Source: Shewanella sp. Arc9-LZ
Lineage (GTDB): Bacteria; Pseudomonadota; Gammaproteobacteria; Enterobacterales; Shewanellaceae
NCBI RefSeq assembly: GCF_010092445.1
Contig: NZ_CP048031.1
Coordinates: 4,278,001 to 4,342,000 of the forward strand
Reading direction: 5' to 3'
Length of the DNA stretch: 64,000 bases
The number at the start of each line of letters is the position of its first letter. The stretch's first letter is position 1. The position numbers and the translations under genes were made by a program. The notes beneath the pieces are model-generated. The model was not told the origin of the DNA and did not search any database. It saw nothing but the letters and a program-made list of their open reading frames with translations. Below, one piece after another: positions 16,890 through 26,437 of this stretch.

Positions 16890-19574
16890 TTAATACTCAT
16901 AGCTAAACTGCAAGGTGAACTCTGTGCCAGGGTCTTTGGCGTACACTTGCAGATCTTGCTGTTCGTATTCAGTAGTTTCACCTAAGATATTTTTCGCTTT
17001 TACTTTTACCGTAAAACTATCTGTCGGGAAGAAACTATACGTAAAATCAAGGCTATGGAATGGCTTTTCAAATACATCGTCTAAACCTCCACGGCCACCA
17101 TAAGCAATACGTTCACCAAACACGTTATACACTAATGTGGCACTGTGATAACTGTCTGACGAGTCGTAACTTAACTGTAAGTTAGCCACCCATTGTGAAT
17201 GTCCGGTCATGCGGCGGGTTTTATTAGTTGGGTCAATTTCGCCATTAGCAGCGATATCGATTTCTGAGTCGCCAAGGGTTAAGTTACCCGCAACAAAGAA
17301 GTCTTCCCAAATGCTGCCATCGCTACCCAAAAATTCAAGCTCTTGTAAGAACTCGGTTTCAAGGCCGTACACATAGCCCGACTGCGCGTTATAAAACTTG
17401 AGCTGACGCCCAGCTTCTGAAATACGTTGAATAGGTTCAATCGGTGCGTCTACATCTTTATAGAATGCGCCCATGCTGAAATTATTGCCTGAATCAGAAT
17501 AGTATTCCCAACGTAAATCTAAGTTAAGAATGTCTGAACTCTTTAACTCTGGGTTACCGAAGAAGTCAAAACCGGTAACGGGGTCTTGGAATCGAACCGG
17601 TGACACTTCACGTAGATCTGGTCGTACAATGGTTTTACTCGCCCCAAAACGCCATTGAGTAGTATCGGTTTGTTTCCAGGTTAATGACAGTGATGGGAAC
17701 CAACCGTCTTCTGCTATCACGTAGTCAGATAACTGATAACGACCACCTTCATCTGATATTTCACCATTGGGGTCGATAGGCAAAGTGACGCGACGAAAAT
17801 CTTCATAACGAATACCAGCATATACGCGCCAAACATCGTCAAAGTCGATGTCCATGCTCACAAATGCAGCGTCGTTTTTCTCGGCGGCAATGTAGTCTTC
17901 AGTGTCAGTTGATGCGTCTTTTAGCTCTAGCCCTAAAGTATTGTCGGTAATGTTTTTATCAGAGAAAATCTCATCAAAATCACCCGCTAAAATAGCGCCA
18001 TTGGCATCAGTTGGGCTTAAATCAACATCAAAACCTAAGCGAGTTGCATAGCTTTCGCGAGTACGCTCAAAGTATTCATAGCCGGTAGTCAGTTTAACCA
18101 CTGCACCGTCTAGATTAATGGGGTACATAAAGTCCCAACCATAGTTTTGGCTGTCATCTTCTAGGCGACTATAAACATACTTGGGTGCATCTTGAGTATT
18201 GAGATTACGTGATAATAATTGATTGCTCTCATCTAAAATCACGTTGTAGGTATACGACACTTCATTCGGGGCATAACGCTCAGAACGTGCATCGGAGAAC
18301 TTCCAATTAAATTCAGAGTCGTTCAGATATTCAATAAAATGATGACCTTTAATTTGGTTACTGATAAGCGAACGTTCTTCGTAATCAATGGCGTAAACTT
18401 GCAGTGCATTTGGCTCACCCAAAGTATCGATGGTTTCTTCAATCCCCATAGACACGTCATCGGAAGTGTCTTGCAGGTAAGTGGTGAAGGTTTCGATTTT
18501 ATGGTTGTAGCCAATCTCTAAGCCTAAGTTAAGCATGCCAGACACTTGGACTATTGAATCAGTACCGACGATGTCTTTCTGGTTTTCAACTTGTACTTGG
18601 CTGCTATCACCATCAAGCTCAACTTCACGTTTAGTGTAGTTTTCAGCTTGCTTCTTGTAAGACACGGCTGACAATGCACCAAAGATAATGTCGTCGGTAA
18701 TGTCCCAACGATCACCAATGGCGATATCGCCGCGCATTGCAGGGTCTGTACTTTGGCTGCGCACCGTCATATCGCGGTACATGTCTAGTGCCAATTCGCG
18801 GTTAACTTGTTGTGCTGCTGGGTAATTTATAGCGCCATTAGAATTACTCACGATATCAATCGGGCTAATTCCACCGTATTGATTAATGGTGTTATTAATG
18901 TTGCTTGGCATGCTGCGAGTGCCATCGTCTTGGCCGGTCCAATCATCGCCACCCCCGTTGTAGGTGTAGCTGTCGTTTGAGTCATTGGTGTTATAACGGC
19001 CGCCAACTGACGCTTTAAAAAAGAAGTCGGCCGGAATTGATTTAGTGCGAATATCAACATGCCCACCACCAAATGCGGCAGGTGAATTGGCTGAGGCAGA
19101 CTTTTGCACCGATAACGATTCAATGATCGATGCAGGGAACATATCTAAAGGCACTACGTTACGGGTTGGATCCGGTGACGGCACTGTCGCGCCATTCAGT
19201 GAGGTACTTGAATAACGCTCACCTAAGCCACGAACATAAATGAATTTGCCATCTTTTAAGGTTAAACCTGTCACACGACGAAGCGCTGCGGCTGCATCAC
19301 CGTCACCGGTTCTTGAAATTTGTTCTGAGCCCATAATATCGGCTACAGCAATTTGTTCACGACGTTCTTCAGTTGCTTCTGATGCAGAGCTACGTAGACG
19401 CCCAGTAACTGAAATTACTTCGATTGGTTCAATTGGAATCACTTCACCAGGATCACGAACAGGCGCTGGTTCTTGCGAGTATACGGGGGTAGCTGTTAAA
19501 AGTGTCGCCGCAGAAATCACAGAGATAATGGCAAGGCTTAACTTATTAACGGTAAAACTCGGCTTGGTTTTCAT
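16890..19574 (-). CDS. TonB-dependent outer membrane receptor
   Basis: 894 residues with a signal peptide ending TPVYS-QEP. The plug domain is clear (GDGDAAAALRRVTGLTLKDG, FIYVRGLGERYSSTSLNGAT, FGGGHVDIRTK), and the long barrel ends in an aromatic residue (FSYEY) as expected for BAM insertion. A TonB-box-like EVISVTG lies near residue 50. It should import a substrate across the outer membrane with TonB energy. It follows the duplicated lipoprotein gene by 84 bases on the same strand with AGGA 8 bases before the start, so the two likely form an operon under the PhoB-like array upstream. The substrate is unknown but probably phosphorus-related. Confidence 0.93.
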   Translation of the reverse strand: MKTKPSFTVNKLSLAIISVISAATLLTATPVYSQEPAPVRDPGEVIPIEPIEVISVTGRLRSSASEATEERREQIAVADIMGSEQISRTGDGDAAAALRRVTGLTLKDGKFIYVRGLGERYSSTSLNGATVPSPDPTRNVVPLDMFPASIIESLSVQKSASANSPAAFGGGHVDIRTKSIPADFFFKASVGGRYNTNDSNDSYTYNGGGDDWTGQDDGTRSMPSNINNTINQYGGISPIDIVSNSNGAINYPAAQQVNRELALDMYRDMTVRSQSTDPAMRGDIAIGDRWDITDDIIFGALSAVSYKKQAENYTKREVELDGDSSQVQVENQKDIVGTDSIVQVSGMLNLGLEIGYNHKIETFTTYLQDTSDDVSMGIEETIDTLGEPNALQVYAIDYEERSLISNQIKGHHFIEYLNDSEFNWKFSDARSERYAPNEVSYTYNVILDESNQLLSRNLNTQDAPKYVYSRLEDDSQNYGWDFMYPINLDGAVVKLTTGYEYFERTRESYATRLGFDVDLSPTDANGAILAGDFDEIFSDKNITDNTLGLELKDASTDTEDYIAAEKNDAAFVSMDIDFDDVWRVYAGIRYEDFRRVTLPIDPNGEISDEGGRYQLSDYVIAEDGWFPSLSLTWKQTDTTQWRFGASKTIVRPDLREVSPVRFQDPVTGFDFFGNPELKSSDILNLDLRWEYYSDSGNNFSMGAFYKDVDAPIEPIQRISEAGRQLKFYNAQSGYVYGLETEFLQELEFLGSDGSIWEDFFVAGNLTLGDSEIDIAANGEIDPTNKTRRMTGHSQWVANLQLSYDSSDSYHSATLVYNVFGERIAYGGRGGLDDVFEKPFHSLDFTYSFFPTDSFTVKVKAKNILGETTEYEQQDLQVYAKDPGTEFTLQFSYEY

Positions 19575-19658
19575 ACTTAACTATCCTGTATGCGGTTCAG
19601 AGATAGCCGCCCTTGCGGGCGGCTATTAATAGGTCACAAATTAACGTTATCGAGGTGA

Positions 19659-22493
19659 TTACTGTGGAAAGTAAGCCCAACCTTGACGCCAGTCATTCTG
19701 GCCATCGAATGCACCAATAAAGTTGGTTGATTCGAAGAAGCTATCATCTGTGCTTAAGTCTTTACCTGTGCCAAGTAGCGTTGTATCCGTTGCCGCTGGC
19801 ATACCGTCAGTGATAGTCACTGCAGCTGTTGAGTTACCTTCTTGGCCCATGAACCAGGTTTCAACATTCACAGCGTCGGCTGTTGCGGCATTATCAGAGC
19901 TGTACTTAAAGGGCTCGTTACAGTCGATAATTGAATGAGACATAGTCAAAGTGCTGTTGTTTACGTTGTCGACTAAACCAGCGTAAGAGCCATCTAACTC
20001 TAAACATTCGCCAGACTCAGTTTCAGCAGTAGTGCCTTTACGACCTTGTACTAGCACGTTGTATAACTCACCTGCAGTAGCAACACGTAGTAAGATACCT
20101 TCACCTTTATCGCCACTTGCGTTAGCAATATCTGTACCCGGTAAAATAGTGAAGTTAGCTAATTTAGGCGCTGACACCGGAGTATCCGTAGCACCTTTAT
20201 GGCTATCACCTTCGATACCACGGTTAGCATTACCGTCTTCGTGAGTGATATACACAAACTGCGCTTTACCCGTCCAACCGTTAGTCCAATCTAAGCTGTC
20301 ATCGAAGTTGGCAGTTAAGTAAACATATTTCAAGTTAACTGCACCACCCCAAAACTCAACACCGTCGTCGCCGTTAGCGTGAATTTGAATATGGTCTACT
20401 TGAGTTCCGCTGCCCACTGCTGCAAATGAGATACCGTTCATTTCTTGAGTATCATTCACTTTAAAGCCAGCATACTTAATCACTACGTAGCTGATTTGAC
20501 CGCTGTTATCAGCGTTGTTGTTACCACCGTACGGAAAGTCACCGACTTCAAACGACGCTGAACAAGCATTATGATCAGGACATGTGTTGGTTAAACCATT
20601 ACCTAGAATAACCAAACCACCCCATTGACCACGTTCGCCACTTGCTCCCGCAATAACATCTTCTTCAGAGGTCATTTCAATTGGGTGAGTTGCACTACCT
20701 TGAGCCATAATTTTTGAGCCACGACTCACCGCGATAAAACTGTTAGATGTCGCGAATAGCTTAGTACCCGCTTGAATGGCTAATGTTGCAGGTGTTGTGT
20801 TATCACCACCTACTACTACTGCACCGCCATCAATTTTGTACATTACGTTTTGGCCAGCGAGAAGCGTCGTGTTGCTTAAGACATTGCCTTCAAGGGTACA
20901 AATTAACGTGATTGATGCATCTTTATATAACCCTGTTGCCGCTGCTGAAGCTGTTGTGCCTACAGGACAAGAAGTTAATACTGGCAATTCAGTTGGCGTT
21001 GGCGTCACATCGTCATGAATAGCTGTAGTCCAGCCTTTAGTCCAGTCGTTAGTGCCATCAAATGCACCAATATAGTTGGCATTAACCAAACGCGCATCAA
21101 GGTTAGCCAAATCAGCCTTACCAGCCGTTAATGCAACAGATGATGAATTAGGCATGTAATCAGTTAAATCAGAAGCGGCAACTAAGTTACCGTCTTGACC
21201 GTTGTACCAAGCTTCTACATCTAGCGCTAAAGCACGGCCTTCTGCAGCATCTGCCTTGGCACTTTTGAACGGTTCAACACAATCAATTAAGCTGTTTTGC
21301 ATCGTCAATTCAGCGGTGTTGGCGTTGTTAACGGTATTGTCGTCGTTAACCTCTAAACATTCGCCAGAATCAACGTCACCTTTAACAAGAATGTTATAAG
21401 TATTCACCCCAGTACCTTTACGGAATAAAATACCTTCCGCATCGTCACCACCACTGTTGGTGCCATTAGCAACCTGAATAGTAAAGTTGGCTAACACTGG
21501 TTTTGACATAGGTACAGCACTTGCGTCACTGTTACTGTCAGCTTCAATACCACGGTTAGAAGCATTGTCCGCTTGACGAATATAAACGTGCTGCGCGCTA
21601 CCTTGCCAACCGTTTGTCCAATCTAACGAGTCATCAAAGTTTTCTGTCAGTACGATATTTGTTACTGAAACATTACCGCCCCAGAATTCAAAACCATCAT
21701 CGTTATTCATGTGAACTTGTACGTGGTCAATTTCAGTACCCGCACCCACACCGGCAAAACTAATACCGTTCATTTCTTGGGTGTCATTGATTTTGAAACC
21801 ACCAAACTCAACGCGTACATACTTGATTGAACCTGAATTGTCTTCGGTATCATTACCACCGTAGCTGTGGTTACCCACTTCAAAAGACGCTGAACAATTG
21901 GTTAAATCTGGGCAGGTGTTTACTGGCGCATTACCCAATAAAACTAAACCACCCCACTGACCCGCTTTACCTTCTTGGCCTAAAGCCGTTTCAACAGACG
22001 TAAATACGATTGGCGCTGTTGCCGTACCGTCAGCCATGATTTTTGAACCGCGGCTAACCACTAAATAAGAATCACTGCCACCTAAGATTTTGGTGCCAGG
22101 TAATATTGATAACTCAACCGCGTTAGCATTATCGCCACCGGCAATCACTGCGCCATCAAGCTGCCATACAACGTCATTACCTAACACTATTTTGTCGCCA
22201 TCTTGGCCACCAGTGGTAATCGTTGATGCTGCAGTAGAAGGAGCTAACGTACCTTTTAATACCCAAACTTCTTTACCATCAACGGCTGTCATTGTGGTGC
22301 TTTTAGTTGCAAAGCCACTGTATGATTTTTCTTGAACTGTCTGAGTGGGTGTAGTTGGAGTTGTTGGCGTAGTAGGTGTAACAGTATCGCTACCCGCATT
22401 GATATTAATATCACCACCACAACCAGCGAGCCCTAATGTTGCAGCAAGGGCTGTAGAAAGTGCAGTAAGTTTAAAAATGTTTTTCAGTTCCAT
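19659..22493 (-). CDS. Large surface lipoprotein with an internal duplication
   Basis: About 944 residues. The lipobox LAGC is followed by a Thr/Pro-rich linker (PTTPTTPT). The rest is two homologous halves (about 60-500 and 505-940), each containing SRGSKIMA, GQWGGLV, CSASFEVG, NDTQEMNGISFA, DDSLDWTNGW and NRGIE segments. By eye it looks like a right-handed beta-helix-type surface protein. The start at 22493 is chosen because GGAG lies 6 bases away, while an ATG two codons upstream touches the GGAG. It precedes the TonB receptor in one probable operon and may be its surface-exposed partner. No catalytic residues are recognised. Confidence 0.85.
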   Translation of the reverse strand: MELKNIFKLTALSTALAATLGLAGCGGDININAGSDTVTPTTPTTPTTPTQTVQEKSYSGFATKSTTMTAVDGKEVWVLKGTLAPSTAASTITTGGQDGDKIVLGNDVVWQLDGAVIAGGDNANAVELSILPGTKILGGSDSYLVVSRGSKIMADGTATAPIVFTSVETALGQEGKAGQWGGLVLLGNAPVNTCPDLTNCSASFEVGNHSYGGNDTEDNSGSIKYVRVEFGGFKINDTQEMNGISFAGVGAGTEIDHVQVHMNNDDGFEFWGGNVSVTNIVLTENFDDSLDWTNGWQGSAQHVYIRQADNASNRGIEADSNSDASAVPMSKPVLANFTIQVANGTNSGGDDAEGILFRKGTGVNTYNILVKGDVDSGECLEVNDDNTVNNANTAELTMQNSLIDCVEPFKSAKADAAEGRALALDVEAWYNGQDGNLVAASDLTDYMPNSSSVALTAGKADLANLDARLVNANYIGAFDGTNDWTKGWTTAIHDDVTPTPTELPVLTSCPVGTTASAAATGLYKDASITLICTLEGNVLSNTTLLAGQNVMYKIDGGAVVVGGDNTTPATLAIQAGTKLFATSNSFIAVSRGSKIMAQGSATHPIEMTSEEDVIAGASGERGQWGGLVILGNGLTNTCPDHNACSASFEVGDFPYGGNNNADNSGQISYVVIKYAGFKVNDTQEMNGISFAAVGSGTQVDHIQIHANGDDGVEFWGGAVNLKYVYLTANFDDSLDWTNGWTGKAQFVYITHEDGNANRGIEGDSHKGATDTPVSAPKLANFTILPGTDIANASGDKGEGILLRVATAGELYNVLVQGRKGTTAETESGECLELDGSYAGLVDNVNNSTLTMSHSIIDCNEPFKYSSDNAATADAVNVETWFMGQEGNSTAAVTITDGMPAATDTTLLGTGKDLSTDDSFFESTNFIGAFDGQNDWRQGWAYFPQ

Positions 22494-22538
22494 TGTCATC
22501 TCCGAAGACGGATTTAAGCGTGTGAGTTAGTTGGCTGG

Positions 22539-22610
22539 ATGACAAGCTAACCTGCAAAAATGACAAAAAGACTGCGTAAACATGACAGTCACATTTCATT
22601 AACATGACAG
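22539..22610 (-). promoter_or_regulatory. Array of PhoB-box-like heptamers
   Basis: On the minus strand CTGTCAT occurs at 22610-22604 and again at 22588-22582, and TTGTCAT at 22566-22560. Each is exactly 22 bp from the next. The intervening heptamers ATGAAAT and ACGCAGT are weaker. A further TTGTCAT at 22545-22539 is 21 bp on. PhoB boxes are CTGTCAT-like repeats with an 11-bp period, so this fits a multi-site PhoB promoter. The array ends about 46 bases before the start codon of the lipoprotein gene. Confidence 0.75.
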
Positions 22611-22710
22611 AAATATGCAAATCCAATGGCTATGCACCTTAGGAGGAGATTTGAATGGCATAAATTTTTAACAAAAAAAGCGGAAATATAACGTTTTAGA
22701 CCTAATCAAC

Positions 22711-23085
22711 TTAATAATAGCTAACATAAACGGTCCACAAACCAAAAATGATGGCACAAAATCCCGCGGGTCTAAATGCTTTGACACAATAGGAGGCAGA
22801 CCATAAGGCAAACTGTTTGTGATATTTCTCTGTCATAAAAACAAGAATAATTGCAATAATAAACAATAAATTACCTATCACCTCGAACACTAATGGTGAT
22901 GAAGTGTTATGCGCATCGAGCAGTAAGACCGTCCCAATAACTAACCGAGATATAATTTCAATGTAATGGAAATAGCGTTGATGGCTAAAACGAACAATTT
23001 GGTCTGCAAAATGCGCTGGAGCCAGCATCATGAACAGGCCAAAACTGAATGTGATTACGCCCCACAAGCTAATGAATATGGCCAT
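22711..23085 (-). CDS. Small hypothetical membrane protein
   Basis: 124 residues with four probable membrane segments (about 4-24, 42-60, 68-86, 98-120) and few charged residues. GGAG lies 5 bases before the ATG. I do not recognise the family with certainty. It is not obviously part of the PhoB-linked operon because it starts on the far side of that promoter. Confidence 0.7.
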   Translation of the reverse strand: MAIFISLWGVITFSFGLFMMLAPAHFADQIVRFSHQRYFHYIEIISRLVIGTVLLLDAHNTSSPLVFEVIGNLLFIIAIILVFMTEKYHKQFALWSASYCVKAFRPAGFCAIIFGLWTVYVSYY

Positions 23086-23387
23086 GTTAACTCCGAGTGA
23101 TACTGCTTACGCTAATATTAACACCTCACTAATGAGGTAATTTGTTAACTAAAAATGTCGCATCCACTATCAACAAGATGATTAAGCAAGATGTGTTAAC
23201 AAAAAAGGTTAATGCGAGTGGCTATTTATTACACTTATATAGTCTAATAAACACACGGTAATGACATTAATCAAATTGATTATAAGAATATAAAAAAATA
23301 TTAATAAATGCTCATAAAGTAAGTTTAGGCGATTTTAATGCTAAAATAGCCATTTGATACAATCTTCCCACGCAAGGAGTTGCCCAT

Positions 23388-24596
23388 ATGCCACCTGATA
23401 TTATTATTTTAGGGATCTCCATACTTATTGCGATTGGCATTTTACTCCATCACCCTTCTAAAACATTAGGCTTACCGTCGTTATTAATCTTTATGGGTGT
23501 CGGCTTGGCATTTGGCAATGGTGAATTTGGTTTTGTATACGACGACCTGCAACTGACTTCAGTTATCGGCACCTTAGCATTAAACACCATAGTATTTGTG
23601 GGTGGCCTCAATACCCCAATGAAACACATTAAGTTTTCTTGGAAAGAAGGTGGCATGTTATCCACTGCTGGGGTGATATTCACTACCATTATTTTTGGCT
23701 TTATCCTTAATGCGTTACTCGACTTTAACCTTATTACTTGCATGTTGTTCGCCGCGGTAGTGTCGTCTACTGATGCTGCGGCCGTATTCTCTATTTTAGA
23801 GTCGAAAAAACTTAAATTAAAACACGGTACGGGCACCATTTTAGAATTCGAATCAGCTACCAACGACCCTGTAGCCTTGTTAATGGTGGTGATGTTAACC
23901 GACTTTATTATCAATAGTGCCAACGGCGCACCCACAGCACTTTCAGTGATATCGAGTCTCGGCCAGCAAATTGGTGTTGGGGCTGTCGTTGGGTTAATAA
24001 TGGGTAAATTAGCCGTTTGGGCACTTAATAACATTAAACTGCCTGAATTCGGACTTATTCCTGTTTTTATTTTGGCCAGCTTTGCCATTACAGTATCAAG
24101 TACTGAAATCTTAGGTGGTAACGAACTTATTGCGGTTTATATTGCTGGGGTGATCATCGGCAACTATTTAAAGAAGGGCGCTGAAGTCAGTAAGCATTTC
24201 TTTAATGGTATATCGTGGTTAGCGCAGTCATTAATGTTCATCATTTTAGGCTTACAGATATTCCCGCAGCAATTAATGCCGGTGTTCATGGCATCATTGC
24301 TCCCGGCCATATTACTTATTGTCGTGGCGCGCCCATTGGCTGTACAGCTGTGCTACTTGCCATTTAAACAAGCTAATTGGCGCAAACGTTTGTTTGTTTC
24401 TATGATCGGATTAAAAGGTGCTACGCCAATTGTCTTTGCGCTTATTCCCGCTGCGGCAGGAGTAGAGGGGTCGCGTGAAATGATCCACATGGTGTTTTTC
24501 ATTGTACTGATTTCGGTCATTGTTCAAGGCGCCGCAATTGAACCGCTAGCCAATAAACTAGGCCTAAAACTGCAGCCCAAAAATCCTGATCTATAA
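23388..24596 (+). CDS. CPA1-type cation:proton antiporter
   Basis: 402 residues with about 12 membrane segments. The SSTDAAAVFSIL motif and FESATNDPVALLMV carry the acidic residues (TDAA, ND) typical of NhaP/CPA1 exchangers. It should exchange Na+ or K+ for H+ across the inner membrane. It lacks the long C-terminal TrkA domains of the NhaP2/CvrA type. AAGGAG lies upstream of the ATG. Cation preference cannot be read from sequence. Confidence 0.9.
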   Translation: MPPDIIILGISILIAIGILLHHPSKTLGLPSLLIFMGVGLAFGNGEFGFVYDDLQLTSVIGTLALNTIVFVGGLNTPMKHIKFSWKEGGMLSTAGVIFTTIIFGFILNALLDFNLITCMLFAAVVSSTDAAAVFSILESKKLKLKHGTGTILEFESATNDPVALLMVVMLTDFIINSANGAPTALSVISSLGQQIGVGAVVGLIMGKLAVWALNNIKLPEFGLIPVFILASFAITVSSTEILGGNELIAVYIAGVIIGNYLKKGAEVSKHFFNGISWLAQSLMFIILGLQIFPQQLMPVFMASLLPAILLIVVARPLAVQLCYLPFKQANWRKRLFVSMIGLKGATPIVFALIPAAAGVEGSREMIHMVFFIVLISVIVQGAAIEPLANKLGLKLQPKNPDL

Positions 24597-24639
24597 AAAT
24601 GATTCAATGCCCCATAACAATGAGGCATTGAATCATTTT
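24596..24639. terminator. Bidirectional terminator between convergent genes
   Basis: AAAATGATTCAATGCC and GGCATTGAATCATTTT form a long stem, serving the antiporter gene on the plus strand and the M56 peptidase gene on the minus strand. Confidence 0.85.
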
Positions 24640-24657
24640 CAGTATCTTTGATATAGG

Positions 24658-25875
24658 TTATTTTACAGTGATTCTCTCAACTGATTTATCAGGTTGATGG
24701 ATCACATAGTCTAACTGTACTTGTAGGTCTTTAAACCCAGTTGCAGAGGGTTGATACTTCCATTGTTCAAGCGCCGCAACCGCCGATGCATCAAACACTT
24801 GTTTCGGCGACGACTTGGTCACTCTCACATTGTTCACACTGCCATTTTGACTGATATCAAATGACATTTGCACATAGCCATTAAGCCCTTCTTTAGCGGC
24901 ATCAATTGGATAGCTAGGCTCAATTCTTATCACAGGCATTGCCATAGAGTCGGTTTTGTTTTCAACGCTGAGATTATTGCCTGCAAATACCTGCTGATTA
25001 AACATAAAGGCACTAACACCAATAGCCAATGTCATTCCAATTAATGCTAAGGTGCTTTTTCCATGTTGCTTTTTCATCTGTAAGATCCTCTCTTTTAAGA
25101 TGGTTTTATCCCCATAATGGGTGTGTAACATGCTCAACGGCGCATGCTGTGAATAGGCCAATAGTGTTCTGCTATAGGCAATTTTAGCTTGGGCTTTCAT
25201 ATCGGCAGTGACTTGTGCATCACATGACAATTCTTGATCTTGTCTAAATCGGCGGTAACTCAACCACATCAACGGATTGAACCAAAACAATACGGTTAAT
25301 CCATAAGCCAGGGCATTTGACCATAAATCACCACGTTGATAGTGATACACCTCATGCTGAATAATGGCTTGCTGCTGGCTTTCATCGAGTAACATAAAAC
25401 TATTAGGGACTAAAATACTGGGGGTAATAAACCCTGCGAGCATAGGTGATTCAATATCTGGATGGACTAATACGTTAAGCTTTACAGAAGGAATATTTAG
25501 CTGACGTCCATGCTGGATTAACCGTTGCAGATAGCCATATTCCATCACGATATTAGCGACCAATAACGTGATAACTGCACCGTAGAGGTAAGGCAGGTAT
25601 AACAGGTCAAGTAAGCCTGCCGACAACGCAGCGGTATCGCTAGCAAACACATAATATTGCTGGATGATTGAGGCAGTATTATTACTGCCAAACCAGTTAA
25701 CGGTGTGCGGTAATATTATTTGCAGTAAATCGGCAATGATTAATAGTGGCACTGATATCCACATAAAATAGGTATAGTGCGCCCCAAATCTAGACAATAT
25801 AAACCGGTGCAATACCAGTAAAGCCAAACACACCACGCTCAATGAGATGGTTTGTTCCATAAACCAATTAATCAT
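24658..25875 (-). CDS. M56 (BlaR1-like) metallopeptidase with TonB-like C-terminus
   Basis: 405 residues from the ATG at 25875, which overlaps the BlaI stop (TGATG). The N-terminal half has membrane segments at about 4-22, 32-55 and 90-110. HEVYH near residue 165 is the zinc-binding HExxH of M56 peptidases, with NPLMW downstream. After a further membrane segment (about 268-288) the periplasmic C-terminus is a TonB-type domain (PVIRIEPSYPIDAAKEGLNG...ALEQWKYQP). It lacks the penicillin-binding sensor domain of true BlaR1, so the signal sensed is unknown. It likely cleaves or inactivates the co-encoded BlaI-type repressor. Confidence 0.88.
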   Translation of the reverse strand: MINWFMEQTISLSVVCLALLVLHRFILSRFGAHYTYFMWISVPLLIIADLLQIILPHTVNWFGSNNTASIIQQYYVFASDTAALSAGLLDLLYLPYLYGAVITLLVANIVMEYGYLQRLIQHGRQLNIPSVKLNVLVHPDIESPMLAGFITPSILVPNSFMLLDESQQQAIIQHEVYHYQRGDLWSNALAYGLTVLFWFNPLMWLSYRRFRQDQELSCDAQVTADMKAQAKIAYSRTLLAYSQHAPLSMLHTHYGDKTILKERILQMKKQHGKSTLALIGMTLAIGVSAFMFNQQVFAGNNLSVENKTDSMAMPVIRIEPSYPIDAAKEGLNGYVQMSFDISQNGSVNNVRVTKSSPKQVFDASAVAALEQWKYQPSATGFKDLQVQLDYVIHQPDKSVERITVK

Positions 25876-26249
25876 CACTTTTGTTCCTTTTGCCAATCAT
25901 CAAGTAAGGTTTGCAGTTCGGCGACATCTTCTGCCGACAGCTTGTTCTTTTGTGCAAAACCTGCAACCAATGGGGTTAACTTGCCAGCAAACATGCGGTC
26001 CACAAACGAAAGCGATTCTTTAACGGTATAGTCCTGCTCAGCAATTAAAGGTGAGTAATGGTAAACCCGACCTTGTTTTTCAAAACTGACGGCTTGTTTT
26101 TTGACTAAACGATTAAGCAAGGTTTTAACCGTTTTTTCATGCATGTCATGGCTTTGCTCTAATGCATCAACCACTTCACTCGAGGTTAATGGCGACTGCT
26201 GCCAAAGCTGCTGCAATACGACTAATTCACTATTGCTGATTTCTTTCAT
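25875..26249 (-). CDS. BlaI/MecI/CopY-type repressor
   Basis: 124 residues. A winged helix occupies residues 5-75 (SELVVLQQLWQQSPLTSSEVVDAL and KTVKTLLNRLVKKQAV, read in parts), followed by the C-terminal dimerisation helices (FVDRMFAGKLTPLVAGF). It binds TACAnnTGTA palindromes; two lie just upstream of its own start. The downstream, overlapping M56 gene is the expected antirepressor. Autoregulation is therefore likely. No beta-lactamase gene is near. Confidence 0.92.
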   Translation of the reverse strand: MKEISNSELVVLQQLWQQSPLTSSEVVDALEQSHDMHEKTVKTLLNRLVKKQAVSFEKQGRVYHYSPLIAEQDYTVKESLSFVDRMFAGKLTPLVAGFAQKNKLSAEDVAELQTLLDDWQKEQK

Positions 26250-26292
26250 GCGATATCGCTCATTTGTTGTTAGTACTTGTTAGGCTAAAAAT

Positions 26293-26335
26293 GGATTACA
26301 GGTGTAATCCATTTATTTAAATTACAACTGTAATC
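26293..26335. promoter_or_regulatory. Two BlaI-type operators
   Basis: GGATTACAGGTGTAATCC at 26293-26310 is a perfect palindrome and AATTACAACTGTAATC-like sequence at 26320-26335 is a near-perfect one. Both contain TACAnnTGTA, the BlaI/MecI core, and lie 45-90 bases ahead of the repressor gene. Confidence 0.8.
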
Positions 26336-26383
26336 ATAAATAAGCAAGGTTTATTTTCGAGCAATTTACGAATAAAAATGAAA

Positions 26384-26407
26384 AAGCCTAATCAGATAAT
26401 TAGGCTT
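26384..26407. terminator. Terminator downstream of the RND pump gene
   Basis: AAGCCTAATC and a matching GATAATTAGGCTT-type arm form a short stem with A/T-rich flanks on both sides, after the stop of the minus-strand czcA-like gene. Confidence 0.65.
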
Positions 26408-26437
26408 AAAATTGAAATGTTATTTAGCTAATTGGCT

